NCBI GenBank assembly: GCA_023432465.1
Contig: JAEYUO010000121.1
Location: forward strand, 1-35,881
DNA length: 35,881 nt
Direction: 5' to 3'
DNA from: Planctomycetota bacterium
Lineage (GTDB): Bacteria > Planctomycetota > Phycisphaerae > Phycisphaerales > UBA1924
Shown: in pieces, positions 18,323-26,862 of the stretch
Numbering within the stretch: the first letter of the stretch is position 1
How the letters are laid out: every line of letters begins with the position of its first letter
Notes under the pieces: generated by a model
Seen by the model: only the letters and a program-made list of their open reading frames with translations
Told to the model about the DNA's origin: nothing
Databases searched by the model: none
Made by a program: the position numbers and the translations under genes

Positions 18323-18942
18323 TTCCCCTCGCCACGCGATGCACTCCCTCCCGAGACTCCTGCATCATCTGATGCAGCGTGTGACTCGGTGGCCGCGATC
18401 AAGGCTCTCCCCTTCATGGCCTCCGTCCACATCGACGCTGGCGACCCGAAGTTTCCCCAGCACGGAGTCGGCGAGGGCTGGACATGCCGCCTCCCACGAC
18501 CAAGCCGCGGCTTGCCCAACCAGCCGAATGGGGCCGGAGTGGGGGAGCAAAGCAGTGCGGAAGATTCAAAGAAGGTCAGCAATGGGTAGGCAGGTCCTGT
18601 AATCCATCGTGCCGGGTGTCCGCGCAGAGGCTCCCCGCTGCTCCAGCATTCCCTCAGCCCGCTGAAAGCTTGCATTTCAAGCGCCTTCGAGTACTCTTCT
18701 GTGCTGCTCCAAGATGAGCAGGTGCGCCATCATCAGGCTGACGACACAGTCCCGCCAAAGTGCAAGAGCAGAGTCCAGTCGTGAATGTTCCGTTGCTGCA
18801 CGCACGCGGCATCGGCTGACAGTCCTCGGGGCAACTCCCCTCGACCGCATGCGTTTCAAACATTGCGTGGATGACGCCGCGGCCTCCACGCAGTTCAACA
18901 CACTTCGCGGCACAAATACGTTCGCTCATCGGAGAAGAGACC
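18323..18942. other. 620-bp intergenic region, no gene recognised
   Basis: Only short out-of-context frames with no family resemblance or ribosome binding site occur here. A small inverted repeat GCTTG/CAAGC lies near 18667-18681. The GGAGA before 18943 is the ribosome binding site of the next gene. The base composition is less GC-rich than the flanking genes, consistent with non-coding DNA or old gene remnants. Confidence 0.5.
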
Positions 18943-19572
18943 ATGTCGATGCTCAAGGAAAGACTGAACCGTCACTTTGCCACCGCCGCGATCGCGGTCG
19001 GCGCTGCGGCGCTCGGCACTGCTCAGCAGGCCAATGCGGCCATCGTTCACAGCGGCGCTGTGAACATCGTCATCCCCGACAACATCGACGGCGTGTACAT
19101 GAACGTCGTCACCGGCGCAACCGGCACCGCCGGCGGCGCTGTGCCCGGCTGGGACATCAACCCCTACAGCGCGCTGGCTGGCCAGTTCAACCTCTGGGGC
19201 GCGACCACCACCACGTGGCTCTCCACCAGCGGCGTCATCGGCGGCCCGTACAACCTCGCCGACGGCGCCACGATCGGGCCCGCTGGCATGTTCTTCCGTC
19301 CGGGTGGCGGCACGAACATCGCCCCCGAGATGAACCTCAACGGCTCCAACAACCTCCTGGGCTTCCAGTTCACCAATGAGAACGGTGGCGGAACGCACTA
19401 CGGTTGGATGCGCGTCGAGTTCGGCGAGAACGCCGGCATCCGCTCCATCGTCGAGTACGCCTACGAGAACGTCCCGAGCACCGCCATCGGCGCCGGCGTC
19501 GTTCCCGCCCCGGGCGCTCTCGCCCTCTTCGGAGTCGCGGGCCTGGCCTGCGCCCGTCGCCGCCGCGCCTGA
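18943..19572 (+). CDS. Exported protein with PEP-CTERM-like sorting signal
   Basis: 209 residues from the ATG at 18943, preceded by GGAGA. An N-terminal signal peptide (MLKERLNRHFATAAIAVGAAALGTAQQANA) is followed by a compact Gly/Asn/Thr-rich domain (IVHSGAVNIVIPDNIDGVYMN, then NGGGTHYGWMRVEFGENAGIRSIVEYAYE) and a C-terminal sorting tail: VPAPGALALFGVAGLACARRRRA. That tail has the three PEP-CTERM parts: a Pro-containing motif, a hydrophobic helix and a basic end; planctomycetes often use VPAPGA rather than VPEP. Such proteins are processed by exosortase and placed on the surface or in exopolysaccharide. The THYGWMRVEF segment is recurrent in planctomycete proteins of this type. Ligand or role unknown. 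Confidence 0.85.
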   Translation: MSMLKERLNRHFATAAIAVGAAALGTAQQANAAIVHSGAVNIVIPDNIDGVYMNVVTGATGTAGGAVPGWDINPYSALAGQFNLWGATTTTWLSTSGVIGGPYNLADGATIGPAGMFFRPGGGTNIAPEMNLNGSNNLLGFQFTNENGGGTHYGWMRVEFGENAGIRSIVEYAYENVPSTAIGAGVVPAPGALALFGVAGLACARRRRA

Positions 19573-19613
19573 TCACGCAGGCCCCGCGGCCTGAACACTC
19601 GAAGTATTCCTCG

Positions 19614-19641
19614 ACATGGGCGGCCGCAAGGCCGCCCATGT
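19614..19641 (+). terminator. Perfect 12-bp hairpin with GCAA tetraloop after the PEP-CTERM gene
   Basis: ACATGGGCGGCC (19614-19625) pairs perfectly with GGCCGCCCATGT (19630-19641) around GCAA, a stable GNRA tetraloop. The following TCTTCC is only a weak T-tract. It most likely ends the PEP-CTERM transcript, and being symmetric it could block readthrough both ways. Confidence 0.6.
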
Positions 19642-19647
19642 TCTTCC

Positions 19648-19653
19648 TACACT
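19648..19653 (+). promoter_or_regulatory. Candidate -10 hexamer (TACACT) of the phosphodiesterase-TPR gene
   Basis: TACACT ends 9 nt before the ATG at 19663, predicting a start at about 19660 and a nearly leaderless mRNA. No Shine-Dalgarno precedes the gene. There is no clear -35, as the upstream sequence is the terminator hairpin. Confidence 0.3.
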
Positions 19654-19662
19654 GCTCGCCTT

Positions 19663-21765
19663 ATGCCGACCCGCAGCGCGAATCGACTCCTGATCCTCGG
19701 ATGGGATGCGGCGGATTGGCTGATCATCCGTCAGCTCTTCGAGCGCCGCCTCCTCCCGAATCTCCAACGCCTCGTCAACGAGGGTGCCCACGCCCAGCTC
19801 GCCACGCTCGAGCCAAAGCTCTCCCCGCTCCTCTGGTCCTCCATCGCCACCGGCAAGACCGCCGACAAGCACGGCATCCTCAACTTCGTCGAGCCCGACC
19901 CCGAGGGCGGCGGCATCCGCCTCAGCGCCAGCACCACCCGCCGCACCAAGGCGCTCTGGAACATCCTCACCCAGTCCGGCCTGCGGACCAATGTGGTCAG
20001 TTGGTACGCCTCGCACCCCGCCGAACCGATCGCCGGTGTCTGTGTCTCCAACCTGTTTCAGCAGGGCACGCCCGTTGGCGCGAAGGCGCTGTGGCCCATG
20101 CACCCCGCCTCCGTGCATCCCGCCGAGTGGACCGACCGGATCGCCGCCGCAAGGCTCCTCCCCGAGGAACTCACCGCCCAGACTTTGCAGATGATGGTGC
20201 CGCGACTCTCCAGGATCGGCCGGGATGATCCCCGCATCCGGACCCTCGCCCAGCACGTCGCCCAGTGCACAGGCGTGCACCGCGCCGCGGTGGCCCTGCT
20301 CGCCCAGCCCGGCTGGGACTGCACCATGGTCTTCCAGGAGGCCATCGACACCATCGGCCATCACTTCATGCAGTTCCGCCCGCCCCGGATGCCGCACGTC
20401 TCAAACGCCGACCACGAGCTCTTCCGCGAGGTCATGGACGGCATCTACCGCCTCCACGATCAGATGCTCGGCGAGATCCTCAGATGCGTGGGCGCTGACA
20501 CCACCGTCATCCTCTTGTCGGATCACGGATTCCACAGCGACCACCACCGACCGGTCACCAGCGACCTCGCGCCCGAACAGCGCGCACGGGTCGAAGCGAG
20601 CTGGCACCGCCCCTTCGGCGTGCTGGTCATGGCCGGGCCGGGCATCGCCAAAGGCAGGCAACTGCCCAGCGCAGGCATCCTCGACATCGCGCCGACCGCG
20701 CTCACGCTCCTCGGCCTGCCGATCGGTCAGGACATGGATGGCCGTCCGCTCTCGGAGGCCTTCGCCGAGCCGATCCATCACGACACCATCCCAAGCTGGG
20801 ATGCACGCGAGGGCGAGGCCGGCATGCACCCGCCGGACCTCCGCCAGGATCCCTTCGAAGCCCACAGCGCGATCCAGCAGCTCATCGATCTCGGCTACAT
20901 GGCCGACCTCCCCGAGCAAACCCACGCCCAGCTCGAGATGGTGCGGCTCGAAGCACAGTTCAACCTCGGCATGGTCCTGCTCACCACCGGCAGGCCCGCG
21001 CCGGCGATCCCCGAGTTCGAATCGCTCGTCGCGGCAAAGCCCGCCGAGTCGCGCTACGCCATCCCGCTCGCCAAGGCCCTGATCGCGTGCCTGCGGCCCG
21101 CCGCGGCGGTCGCCGCGCTCCAGGCCTTCCTGCAACACGACCCCGCAAACGCCGATGCACGGGCGCTCCTCGCCGCCGCATGGATCTCGCTCGGCCGCTG
21201 CGACGATGCGAAACAAATCGTCGAGCAGTTAGAGAGAGATTCCGCCGATCGCCCCTCGCTCGCCCAGCCGCTCGGCGATCTCCGTGTCGCATTGCACTGC
21301 TGGAGCGAGGCCGAAGCGCACTTCGATCGCGCATCCCAGCACGATCCCGGGAGCATTCCGGTCCACATCGGAAAAGCCCGCATCGACCTCGGCCAGGGAC
21401 GCTACGAGCAGGCCGCGGAGCATTGCCTGGATGCGCTCGAACTGCAGCCCGCCGCGACCGAAGCCCACTATCTCCTCGGCGTCGCGCTCGCATGGCTCGA
21501 CGATCTCGACCACGCCGCCCAATCCTTCGCCATGGTCCTCTCGATGCAGCCCGGCCATCTCGAGGCTCACCGCTTCCTCGCCGCGATCCATCGTCGCATG
21601 GGCCACGCGGCAGCCGCCTCCGAGCACGAAGCCGCCGCCGAGCGACTCGTGCAATCCCTCGCGATGAGCCCCGAGCAGGCAAGCGTCGCAGCGCAGGAGA
21701 GCCTCAAGGGCCCGCGCGAGTGGCTGAGCCATCGATCCGCCGCAGCCGGAGACCACACGTCATGA
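19663..21765 (+). CDS. Type I phosphodiesterase/nucleotide pyrophosphatase-like enzyme fused to TPR repeats
   Basis: 700 residues. The first ~370 form an alkaline-phosphatase-superfamily domain: LILGWDAADW with metal ligand D15; KLSPLLWSSIATGKTADKHGI with S54 at the place of the nucleophilic Thr of nucleotide pyrophosphatases; EAIDTIGHHF with D229 and H233; LLSDHGFHSDHH with D287-H288. All expected zinc ligands therefore appear present. No sulfatase C/S-x-P-x-R motif is seen. Residues about 390-670 are TPR-like helical repeats (for example AQFNLGMVLLTTGRPAPAIPEFE, ADARALLAAAWISLGRCDDAKQI, AHYLLGVALAWLDDLDHAAQSF). No signal peptide, so it is probably cytoplasmic. It is coupled by an ATGA overlap to a sulfotransferase. 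The substrate is not evident; a phosphorylated or nucleotide-linked compound in sulfation or glycan metabolism is a guess. Confidence 0.85.
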   Translation: MPTRSANRLLILGWDAADWLIIRQLFERRLLPNLQRLVNEGAHAQLATLEPKLSPLLWSSIATGKTADKHGILNFVEPDPEGGGIRLSASTTRRTKALWNILTQSGLRTNVVSWYASHPAEPIAGVCVSNLFQQGTPVGAKALWPMHPASVHPAEWTDRIAAARLLPEELTAQTLQMMVPRLSRIGRDDPRIRTLAQHVAQCTGVHRAAVALLAQPGWDCTMVFQEAIDTIGHHFMQFRPPRMPHVSNADHELFREVMDGIYRLHDQMLGEILRCVGADTTVILLSDHGFHSDHHRPVTSDLAPEQRARVEASWHRPFGVLVMAGPGIAKGRQLPSAGILDIAPTALTLLGLPIGQDMDGRPLSEAFAEPIHHDTIPSWDAREGEAGMHPPDLRQDPFEAHSAIQQLIDLGYMADLPEQTHAQLEMVRLEAQFNLGMVLLTTGRPAPAIPEFESLVAAKPAESRYAIPLAKALIACLRPAAAVAALQAFLQHDPANADARALLAAAWISLGRCDDAKQIVEQLERDSADRPSLAQPLGDLRVALHCWSEAEAHFDRASQHDPGSIPVHIGKARIDLGQGRYEQAAEHCLDALELQPAATEAHYLLGVALAWLDDLDHAAQSFAMVLSMQPGHLEAHRFLAAIHRRMGHAAAASEHEAAAERLVQSLAMSPEQASVAAQESLKGPREWLSHRSAAAGDHTS

Positions 21766-22346
21766 CCGCGCCGACGCGATCGTTCATCACCATCGTCTCC
21801 GGGCTGCCCCGGTCCGGGACCAGCCTCGCGATGCAGATGCTGAGCGCCGGCGGAATCCCCGCATTGACCGATGCGCAGCGCACCCCGGATGCCGACAACC
21901 CGCGCGGCTACTTCGAGTTCGAACGCGTCAAGCAGATCAAGTCCGATCAACTCTGGCTGAACGATGCTGTCGGCAAGGCCGTCAAAGTCATCCACATGCT
22001 CATCACCGCGCTCCCCACGGACAGGGAGTACCGCGTGCTCATGATGCGGCGCGATGTCAACGAGGTCGTCCGTTCCCAGGCGGCGATGCTCGCACGCAGC
22101 GGCAAGCCCGGCGGCGGCCTCGGCCCCGAAAAGCTCGCGCAGGTCTACGAGGGCCAGATGAGCGCGGTCGGACGGTGGCTCGCGGCGTGCCCGTCGTTTC
22201 GCGTGCTGGATGTCCACTACGCCGAGCTGATCAAGGACCCGCGCGCCATGAGCGAACACGTGAGCGAGTTCCTCGGCGGCGGCCTGTCGATCGACGCGAT
22301 GGCCCGCGCGGTGGACCCGACGCTGTACCGCCAGCGCGCGGACTGA
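21762..22346 (+). CDS. P-loop sulfotransferase, short form
   Basis: 194 residues, shorter than the usual 250-300. The start ATG overlaps the upstream stop; GGAG (21748-21751) lies 10 nt before it. The 5'-phosphosulfate-binding loop is intact: VSGLPRSGTSLAMQML, with R17, S18, G19 and T20. The 3'-phosphate region is RVLMMRRDVNEVVRSQAAML, with the expected Arg and Ser. The rest includes a conserved NPRGYFEFERVKQI segment. It is expected to move sulfate from PAPS to a hydroxyl or amine on a glycan, lipid or metabolite. The phosphodiesterase-TPR neighbour suggests a two-gene unit. Acceptor unknown. The size may mean a small substrate or a missing cap; no frameshift is visible. Confidence 0.85.
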   Translation: MTAPTRSFITIVSGLPRSGTSLAMQMLSAGGIPALTDAQRTPDADNPRGYFEFERVKQIKSDQLWLNDAVGKAVKVIHMLITALPTDREYRVLMMRRDVNEVVRSQAAMLARSGKPGGGLGPEKLAQVYEGQMSAVGRWLAACPSFRVLDVHYAELIKDPRAMSEHVSEFLGGGLSIDAMARAVDPTLYRQRAD

Positions 22347-22678
22347 TCTCCTCCCCCGCGCCCCCTCCACGCGCTACCCGCGCGCTCTCCCCCGCCGGAT
22401 ATCCTCTCGGCTTCTGCCCCTCACCCCGGGAGCCGACCCATGAACCCGAACCTCGATGCCCCCACGTCCCGCCGCCGCCGGCTCCGGCTACGACTGGGTC
22501 CCCGCGATGTGGCAATGGTGAACGCACGCGCTTTCTTGCGCGCTCATGCGAAGTCGGGGGGGGATCGATTCGGCGCGAATGGCGCGGGTAGTTCAAAGTT
22601 CACATGAACGGAAGGGCCATCGCCGCATCGTGATCAGGGCGCGGGGCCGTGGACGAGGAGCTGAACGCACGGGGCGAA

Positions 22679-22762
22679 GTCGGATGTGGGAAATGGGATG
22701 TGGGATGTGAGGAGAGGAATGTGGGAGATGGGAAGAGGGATGTCGGATGTGGAAGGAAGAGG
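22679..22762 (+). repeat. Degenerate 21-bp tandem repeat, four units
   Basis: Units begin at 22679, 22700, 22721 and 22742; each starts GTSGGATGTG or a close variant (GTCGGATGTGG, GTGGGATGTGA, GTGGGAGATGG, GTCGGATGTGG) and continues purine-rich with AGAGG or GGGAT near the end. The period of 21 is a multiple of three, so a 7-residue repeat appears in several frames, but no ribosome binding site or conserved protein supports coding. The strand is nearly pure purine plus T, so it is strongly G-skewed. Confidence 0.75.
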
Positions 22763-22941
22763 AGTTGCTTCGAACTGGGCGGGAGTGTTCAAGGCACCCT
22801 TCACCGGCTCGTGCGGCGCACTCGCTTCCTCTCCACCCACTCCCTTGCGGGAGGTTGAAATCAGGAGAAGTGCCCCCTCAGTCTCGCTGCGCTCGACAGC
22901 TCCCCCGCTGGGAGCGCGGGAGCGGGCGGGCCGGTCGTGGG

Positions 22942-23083
22942 CAAGACAAAGACCCCTCACCCCCTTCGCTGCGCGAAGGGACCTCTCCCCGCGGGGCGGG
23001 GAGAGGGGGCTTCAAGACAATGACCCCTCATCTGAACCCCGCTCGCTTTGCGACATCCTTTCCCCGCGGGGCAAGGAGATGGA
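22942..23083 (+). repeat. Imperfect 71-bp direct duplication carrying hairpins
   Basis: Copy 1 starts at 22942 and copy 2 at 23013. Both open with CAAGACAA[A/T]GACCCCTCA and both contain TCCCCGCGGGGC (22986-22997 and 23061-23072) near the end; the middles differ. The GC-rich palindromic cores suggest a mobile-type or REP-like element. Confidence 0.55.
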
Positions 23084-23228
23084 GGGCGGAGGCGTGGGGC
23101 GGGGCGGGGCAGGGGCAGGGGCAGGGGGGAAGTGGCGGGTGCTCCTTGGGGTGCTCCAACTCCCCTCGACCGGTCGATACCCAAAAAGTTCCCTGCCTCC
23201 CGGCCTGTCGCTCCGGCCACCCCCTGAT

Positions 23229-23256
23229 TTGACCGATGGTTGGACCCCTCTATCAT
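23229..23256 (+). promoter_or_regulatory. Sigma-70-type promoter of tRNA-Thr-tuf
   Basis: TTGACC (23229-23234) and TATCAT (23251-23256) are separated by 16 bp. The expected start is near 23263, about 37 bases before the tRNA. It is the best promoter match seen in the window, fitting a highly expressed unit. Confidence 0.65.
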
Positions 23257-23299
23257 CCGCGCTTGCTTGGTGGGCGGAGCCTGCCCGGCGGCGGCGGTT

Positions 23300-23371
23300 G
23301 CCGCTGTAGCTCAGTGGTAGAGCGCACCCTTGGTAAGGGTGAGGCCGTGGGTTCAATCCCCACTAGCGGCT
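23300..23371 (+). tRNA. tRNA-Thr (anticodon GGT)
   Basis: A full cloverleaf of 72 nt without encoded CCA: acceptor GCCGCTG/TAGCGGC with one G-U pair, D arm GCTC...GAGC, anticodon stem CACCC/GGGTG with loop TTGGTAA (anticodon GGT, codon ACC), T arm GTGGG TTCAATC CCCAC, discriminator T. It precedes tuf, a common bacterial arrangement. Confidence 0.96.
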
Positions 23372-23532
23372 TTGTCAGTTTCGCGGGATAGGAACAGGGA
23401 TTGTTCAGGGCATAATGTTCCGCCCTGGGACTCCCCGGCGCAGACCTGCAACGAGGCGCCGAGAACGTTCCTATCGCCTGAACACGGTAACCAATGAACG
23501 GATCAAGTTCCCTATAGCGGAGGTCGGAAGTC

Positions 23533-24735
<1,203 letters not shown>

Positions 24736-24793
24736 TTCGGGATTGAGAACCGCCGCGCACGGGCGCGACGGGACACTGGTTTGAAACCACCCT

Positions 24794-24820
24794 GGCCCAT
24801 CGGCCCCGAGCCGGTGGGCC
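24794..24820 (+). terminator. Hairpin between tuf and rpmG, possible attenuator
   Basis: GGCCCATCGGC (24794-24804) pairs with GCCGGTGGGCC (24810-24820) with one G-U pair and a CCCGA loop. The following GGTTTGACG has only a short T-run, so partial termination that lowers rpmG relative to tuf is more likely than a full stop. Confidence 0.45.
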
Positions 24821-24859
24821 GGTTTGACGAACAGGAACGACTGAAACGAGGTAGGACCG

Positions 24860-25045
24860 ATGGCAAAGAAGAACAAAGGCCTCGCCCGCGAGTATGTGTG
24901 GCTTCAGTGCTCGGAGACGGGTGATCTGAACTACCGCACCGAGATCAACGTCAAGGGCGGCGTTGCGGAGAAGCTGAAGGCGGGCTTCAGCAAGTACAGC
25001 CCGCGTCTGCGCAAGCACACGCTGCACAAGGTCAAGCGCAAGTAA
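24860..25045 (+). CDS. rpmG: 50S ribosomal protein L33, zinc-free form
   Basis: 61 residues, standard length. GAGG lies 8 nt before the ATG. The sequence MAKKNKGLAREYVWLQCSETGDLNY, then YRTEINVKG and the ending SPRLRKHTLHKVKRK identify L33. Four-cysteine L33 binds zinc through two CxxC pairs; here only C17 remains, the second cysteine of the first pair reads as an ordinary residue, and the second pair is KYSPRLR. It is therefore a C-minus version, which should not need zinc. Placement between tuf and tRNA-Trp/secE/nusG is the classical L33 location. Confidence 0.95.
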   Translation: MAKKNKGLAREYVWLQCSETGDLNYRTEINVKGGVAEKLKAGFSKYSPRLRKHTLHKVKRK

Positions 25046-25187
25046 TCGCCTCTTGAAAGGCCCCCGGCAACGGGGTGCGACGGGGTGAAAATCCCCGCGG
25101 CGGCACGGTCGTAGGCGAGAGCCTTGTGTCGCATCCGGACCCCAAGCGGAACGACCCCCGCTCCGGATCGTCGGATGAATAGAACGG

Positions 25188-25260
25188 ACGCCGGTAGCTC
25201 AATTGGTAGAGCAGCGGATTCCAAATCCGCAGGTTGCGGGTTCAAGTCCCTCCCGGCGTG
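25188..25260 (+). tRNA. tRNA-Trp (anticodon CCA)
   Basis: 73 nt: acceptor ACGCCGG/CCGGCGT, D arm GCTC...GAGC, anticodon stem GCGGA/TCCGC with loop TTCCAAA (anticodon CCA), T arm GCGGG TTCAAGT CCCTC, discriminator G. The T stem contains one C-U mismatch. It precedes secE-nusG, as in many bacteria. Confidence 0.95.
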
Positions 25261-25308
25261 TTAACGGCCTCGAGCCTTTTCTTCTATGACCCTTAGGCAG
25301 GCACTCTC

Positions 25309-25992
25309 ATGTCATTCGGCATTTACAAGCAGGGGCAGGGCTACTGGGTCCGGGTCCTGACCGCCGCGTTCATCGCGGTGATCACGCTGGGCGCGGCGGG
25401 TTGGATGGCGGGCCAGACGGCGCGGTTTGAGTCGCGCCTGCCGCGGACCACGTTCGCGCTGTTTGTCGAGGATGCGGACGGCAAGGCGACCCCGGGGGAG
25501 CGGGTCTCGCTGATCGCGGCGCCGGAGGCTCCGGGCGCGACGCCGAAGGTGCTGGGTTCGGCGCGGATCGCGTCGTATGACGCGCCCAACGCGGAGCTGC
25601 GGGTGAACGATGTGAAGCTCGACGTTCCGGACACGGACGCGACGATGGCCGCGGCGGTGACGGCGACGGGGTTCACGGCGGATGTGCGGCGAGCCCGGGG
25701 CGTGCCGCCGATCGAGCCGCGGCTGCTGATGGGGATCGTGGTGGGGATCGTGCTTCTGCTGGGGGCGGGCATCGCGTACTACTTCACCGCCGTCCGCACG
25801 GGCACGGTGGATTTCTTCATCGCCACGGACATGGAGATGAAGAAGGTTCACTGGTCCACGTGGAAGGAAGTCAAGGGCTCGACGGCCGTGGTGATCGTCG
25901 CCTGCGTGCTGATCGCGAGCTTCCTGTACAGCATCGACACCGTGTTCAGCGCCCTGTTCCGCGCGATCGGCCTGCTGGTCGATGCGGGGTGA
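25309..25992 (+). CDS. secE: SecE preprotein translocase subunit with large N-terminal extension
   Basis: 227 residues against about 60-130 in most bacteria. The C-terminal ~60 residues are the SecE core: VDFFIATDMEMKKVHWSTWKEVKGS is the amphipathic cytoplasmic helix, followed by the membrane helix STAVVIVACVLIASFLYSIDTV. The extension has a membrane helix at about 14-34, a ~105-residue loop with beta-like sequence (TTFALFVEDADGKATPGERVSLI ... ELRVNDVKLDVPDTDATMAAAV) and another helix at about 142-165. SecE clamps SecY in the inner membrane. By orientation rules the loop would lie outside the cytoplasm, where it might contact exported chains. The gene is followed by nusG, its normal partner. 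The extension looks genuine since the frame is continuous with GC-rich codon use. Confidence 0.9.
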   Translation: MSFGIYKQGQGYWVRVLTAAFIAVITLGAAGWMAGQTARFESRLPRTTFALFVEDADGKATPGERVSLIAAPEAPGATPKVLGSARIASYDAPNAELRVNDVKLDVPDTDATMAAAVTATGFTADVRRARGVPPIEPRLLMGIVVGIVLLLGAGIAYYFTAVRTGTVDFFIATDMEMKKVHWSTWKEVKGSTAVVIVACVLIASFLYSIDTVFSALFRAIGLLVDAG

Positions 25993-26074
25993 GCCTGGTC
26001 CGGCACGGTCGATGCGGTGGGGATGGCTGCCGGAGCGGTCGTGACGACATGACAACCAAGACCAGGAGGCGGCG

Positions 26075-26722
26075 GTGATCGAGACGGACACAACCAAGGG
26101 AACCGCCATGAGCAACGACGCGACAGCCACGACCCTTCCCGAAGGCGACGAGCCAATTCGCCGCGAGGGGATGGACTGGTTCACGCTCCGGGTCGCCTCC
26201 AACAAGGAGAACTCGGTCCGGGAGACCCTGCTGCGCAAGGTCGCCATCGAGAAGATGACGCACCTGGTGGGCCGGATTCTGGTTCCGACCGAGAAGACCA
26301 AGACGATCAAGGGGGGCAAGCAGCGCATCGTCGAGACGAAGCTCTACCCGGGCTACGTGTTCGTCGAGATGCGTCTGGAGCCGGATGGTCGCATCCCCCA
26401 AGACGTGTTCTTCCTGATCAAGGAAACAACGGGCGTGGGCGATTTCGTGGGCACCGCGGGGCGTCCGACGCCGCTGCAGGAGCACGAGATCGAGAAGCTG
26501 CACGTTGATTCGCGCCGGCCCGAGGAAGAGCCGACGATCAAGCTGGTCTTCCAGAAGGGCGAGCCGGTCACGATCAAGGAAGGCCCGTTCCAGGGGTACG
26601 AGGGCACCGTGGACGAGCTTGTCCCGGAGAAGGGCCTCGTGCGTGTGCTGGTGACGATCTTCGGGCGGCAGGCGCCGATCGAGATCGAGGAGTGGCAGCT
26701 CGCCAAGGCCGGTCAGGTGTGA
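26075..26722 (+). CDS. nusG: Transcription termination/antitermination factor NusG
   Basis: 215 residues. The GTG start at 26075 is chosen because AGGAGG (26064-26069) stands 5 nt upstream; an in-frame ATG at 26108 lacks a comparable site and would drop 11 residues. The NGN domain is about residues 33-140 (DWFTLRVASNKENSVRETLLRKV, then KLYPGYVFVEMRLEPDGRIP and TTGVGDFVGTAGRPTPL) and the KOW domain about 155-210 (FQKGEPVTIKEGPFQGYEGTV, then VRVLVTIFGRQAPIEIEEWQLA). NusG couples RNA polymerase to Rho and to the ribosome. Directly after it comes a strong terminator instead of rplK-rplA, so the usual secE-nusG-rplKAJL-rpoBC string is broken here. Confidence 0.96.
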   Translation: MIETDTTKGTAMSNDATATTLPEGDEPIRREGMDWFTLRVASNKENSVRETLLRKVAIEKMTHLVGRILVPTEKTKTIKGGKQRIVETKLYPGYVFVEMRLEPDGRIPQDVFFLIKETTGVGDFVGTAGRPTPLQEHEIEKLHVDSRRPEEEPTIKLVFQKGEPVTIKEGPFQGYEGTVDELVPEKGLVRVLVTIFGRQAPIEIEEWQLAKAGQV

Positions 26723-26751
26723 TCGCCGCGAGAGAGTTCGTGCATTTCCCG

Positions 26752-26781
26752 CAGGCCCGGCTTTTTCGCCGGGCCTGTTTT
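26752..26781 (+). terminator. Rho-independent terminator after nusG
   Basis: CAGGCCCGGC (26752-26761) pairs perfectly with GCCGGGCCTG (26768-26777) around TTTTTC, followed by TTTT. It is the clearest terminator in the window and closes the tuf-to-nusG block. Confidence 0.88.
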
Positions 26782-26862
26782 CGTTCGGCTCTTTGCGCTT
26801 CTGGATGACCACTCCCCGCCGCGTCCCTAAACTCCGCCTCCCCACCTACCCAGGAGTTCTGC

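Larger units (their letters stand above)
22347..23228. other. 880-bp non-coding region with repeats and hairpins at the strand-composition switch
   Basis: No gene is convincing. A 55-codon frame at 22440-22607 has GGGAG 9 nt before its ATG, but its product (Arg-rich start, then ALANARAFLRAH-like sequence) resembles nothing I know, so I leave it out. The region holds a four-unit 21-bp tandem repeat, an imperfect 71-bp duplication, and hairpins such as CTCCC/GGGAG near 22839-22852, CCCTTCGC/GCGAAGGG (22962-22980) and CCTCTCCCC/GGGGAGAGG (22982-23006). Such CCCTC...GAGGG elements are dispersed in many bacterial genomes. I found no TTATCCACA-type DnaA boxes and no AT-rich stretch by eye. Confidence 0.6.

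Noticed and set aside
19663..21765. Sulfatase instead of phosphodiesterase
   Set aside because: The sulfatase C/S-x-P-x-R motif is absent; the active-site serine is followed directly by Pro-Leu-Leu, fitting the nucleotide-pyrophosphatase pattern.
22440..22607. A 55-codon small gene with GGGAG before the ATG
   Set aside because: The Arg-rich product resembles nothing, and the frame overlaps GC-rich repeat-type sequence; I could not support it as a gene.
22679..22762. CRISPR array
   Set aside because: The 21-bp units are directly adjacent with no spacers and are too degenerate.
22347..23300. A confirmed oriC
   Set aside because: The skew polarity fits, but no DnaA boxes, AT-rich unwinding element or dnaA/dnaN/gyrB genes are visible, so it is kept only as a hypothesis.
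25046..25187. A further structured RNA between rpmG and tRNA-Trp
   Set aside because: Only a small GGGG/CCCC hairpin around 25081-25095 is evident; no known RNA family is matched.
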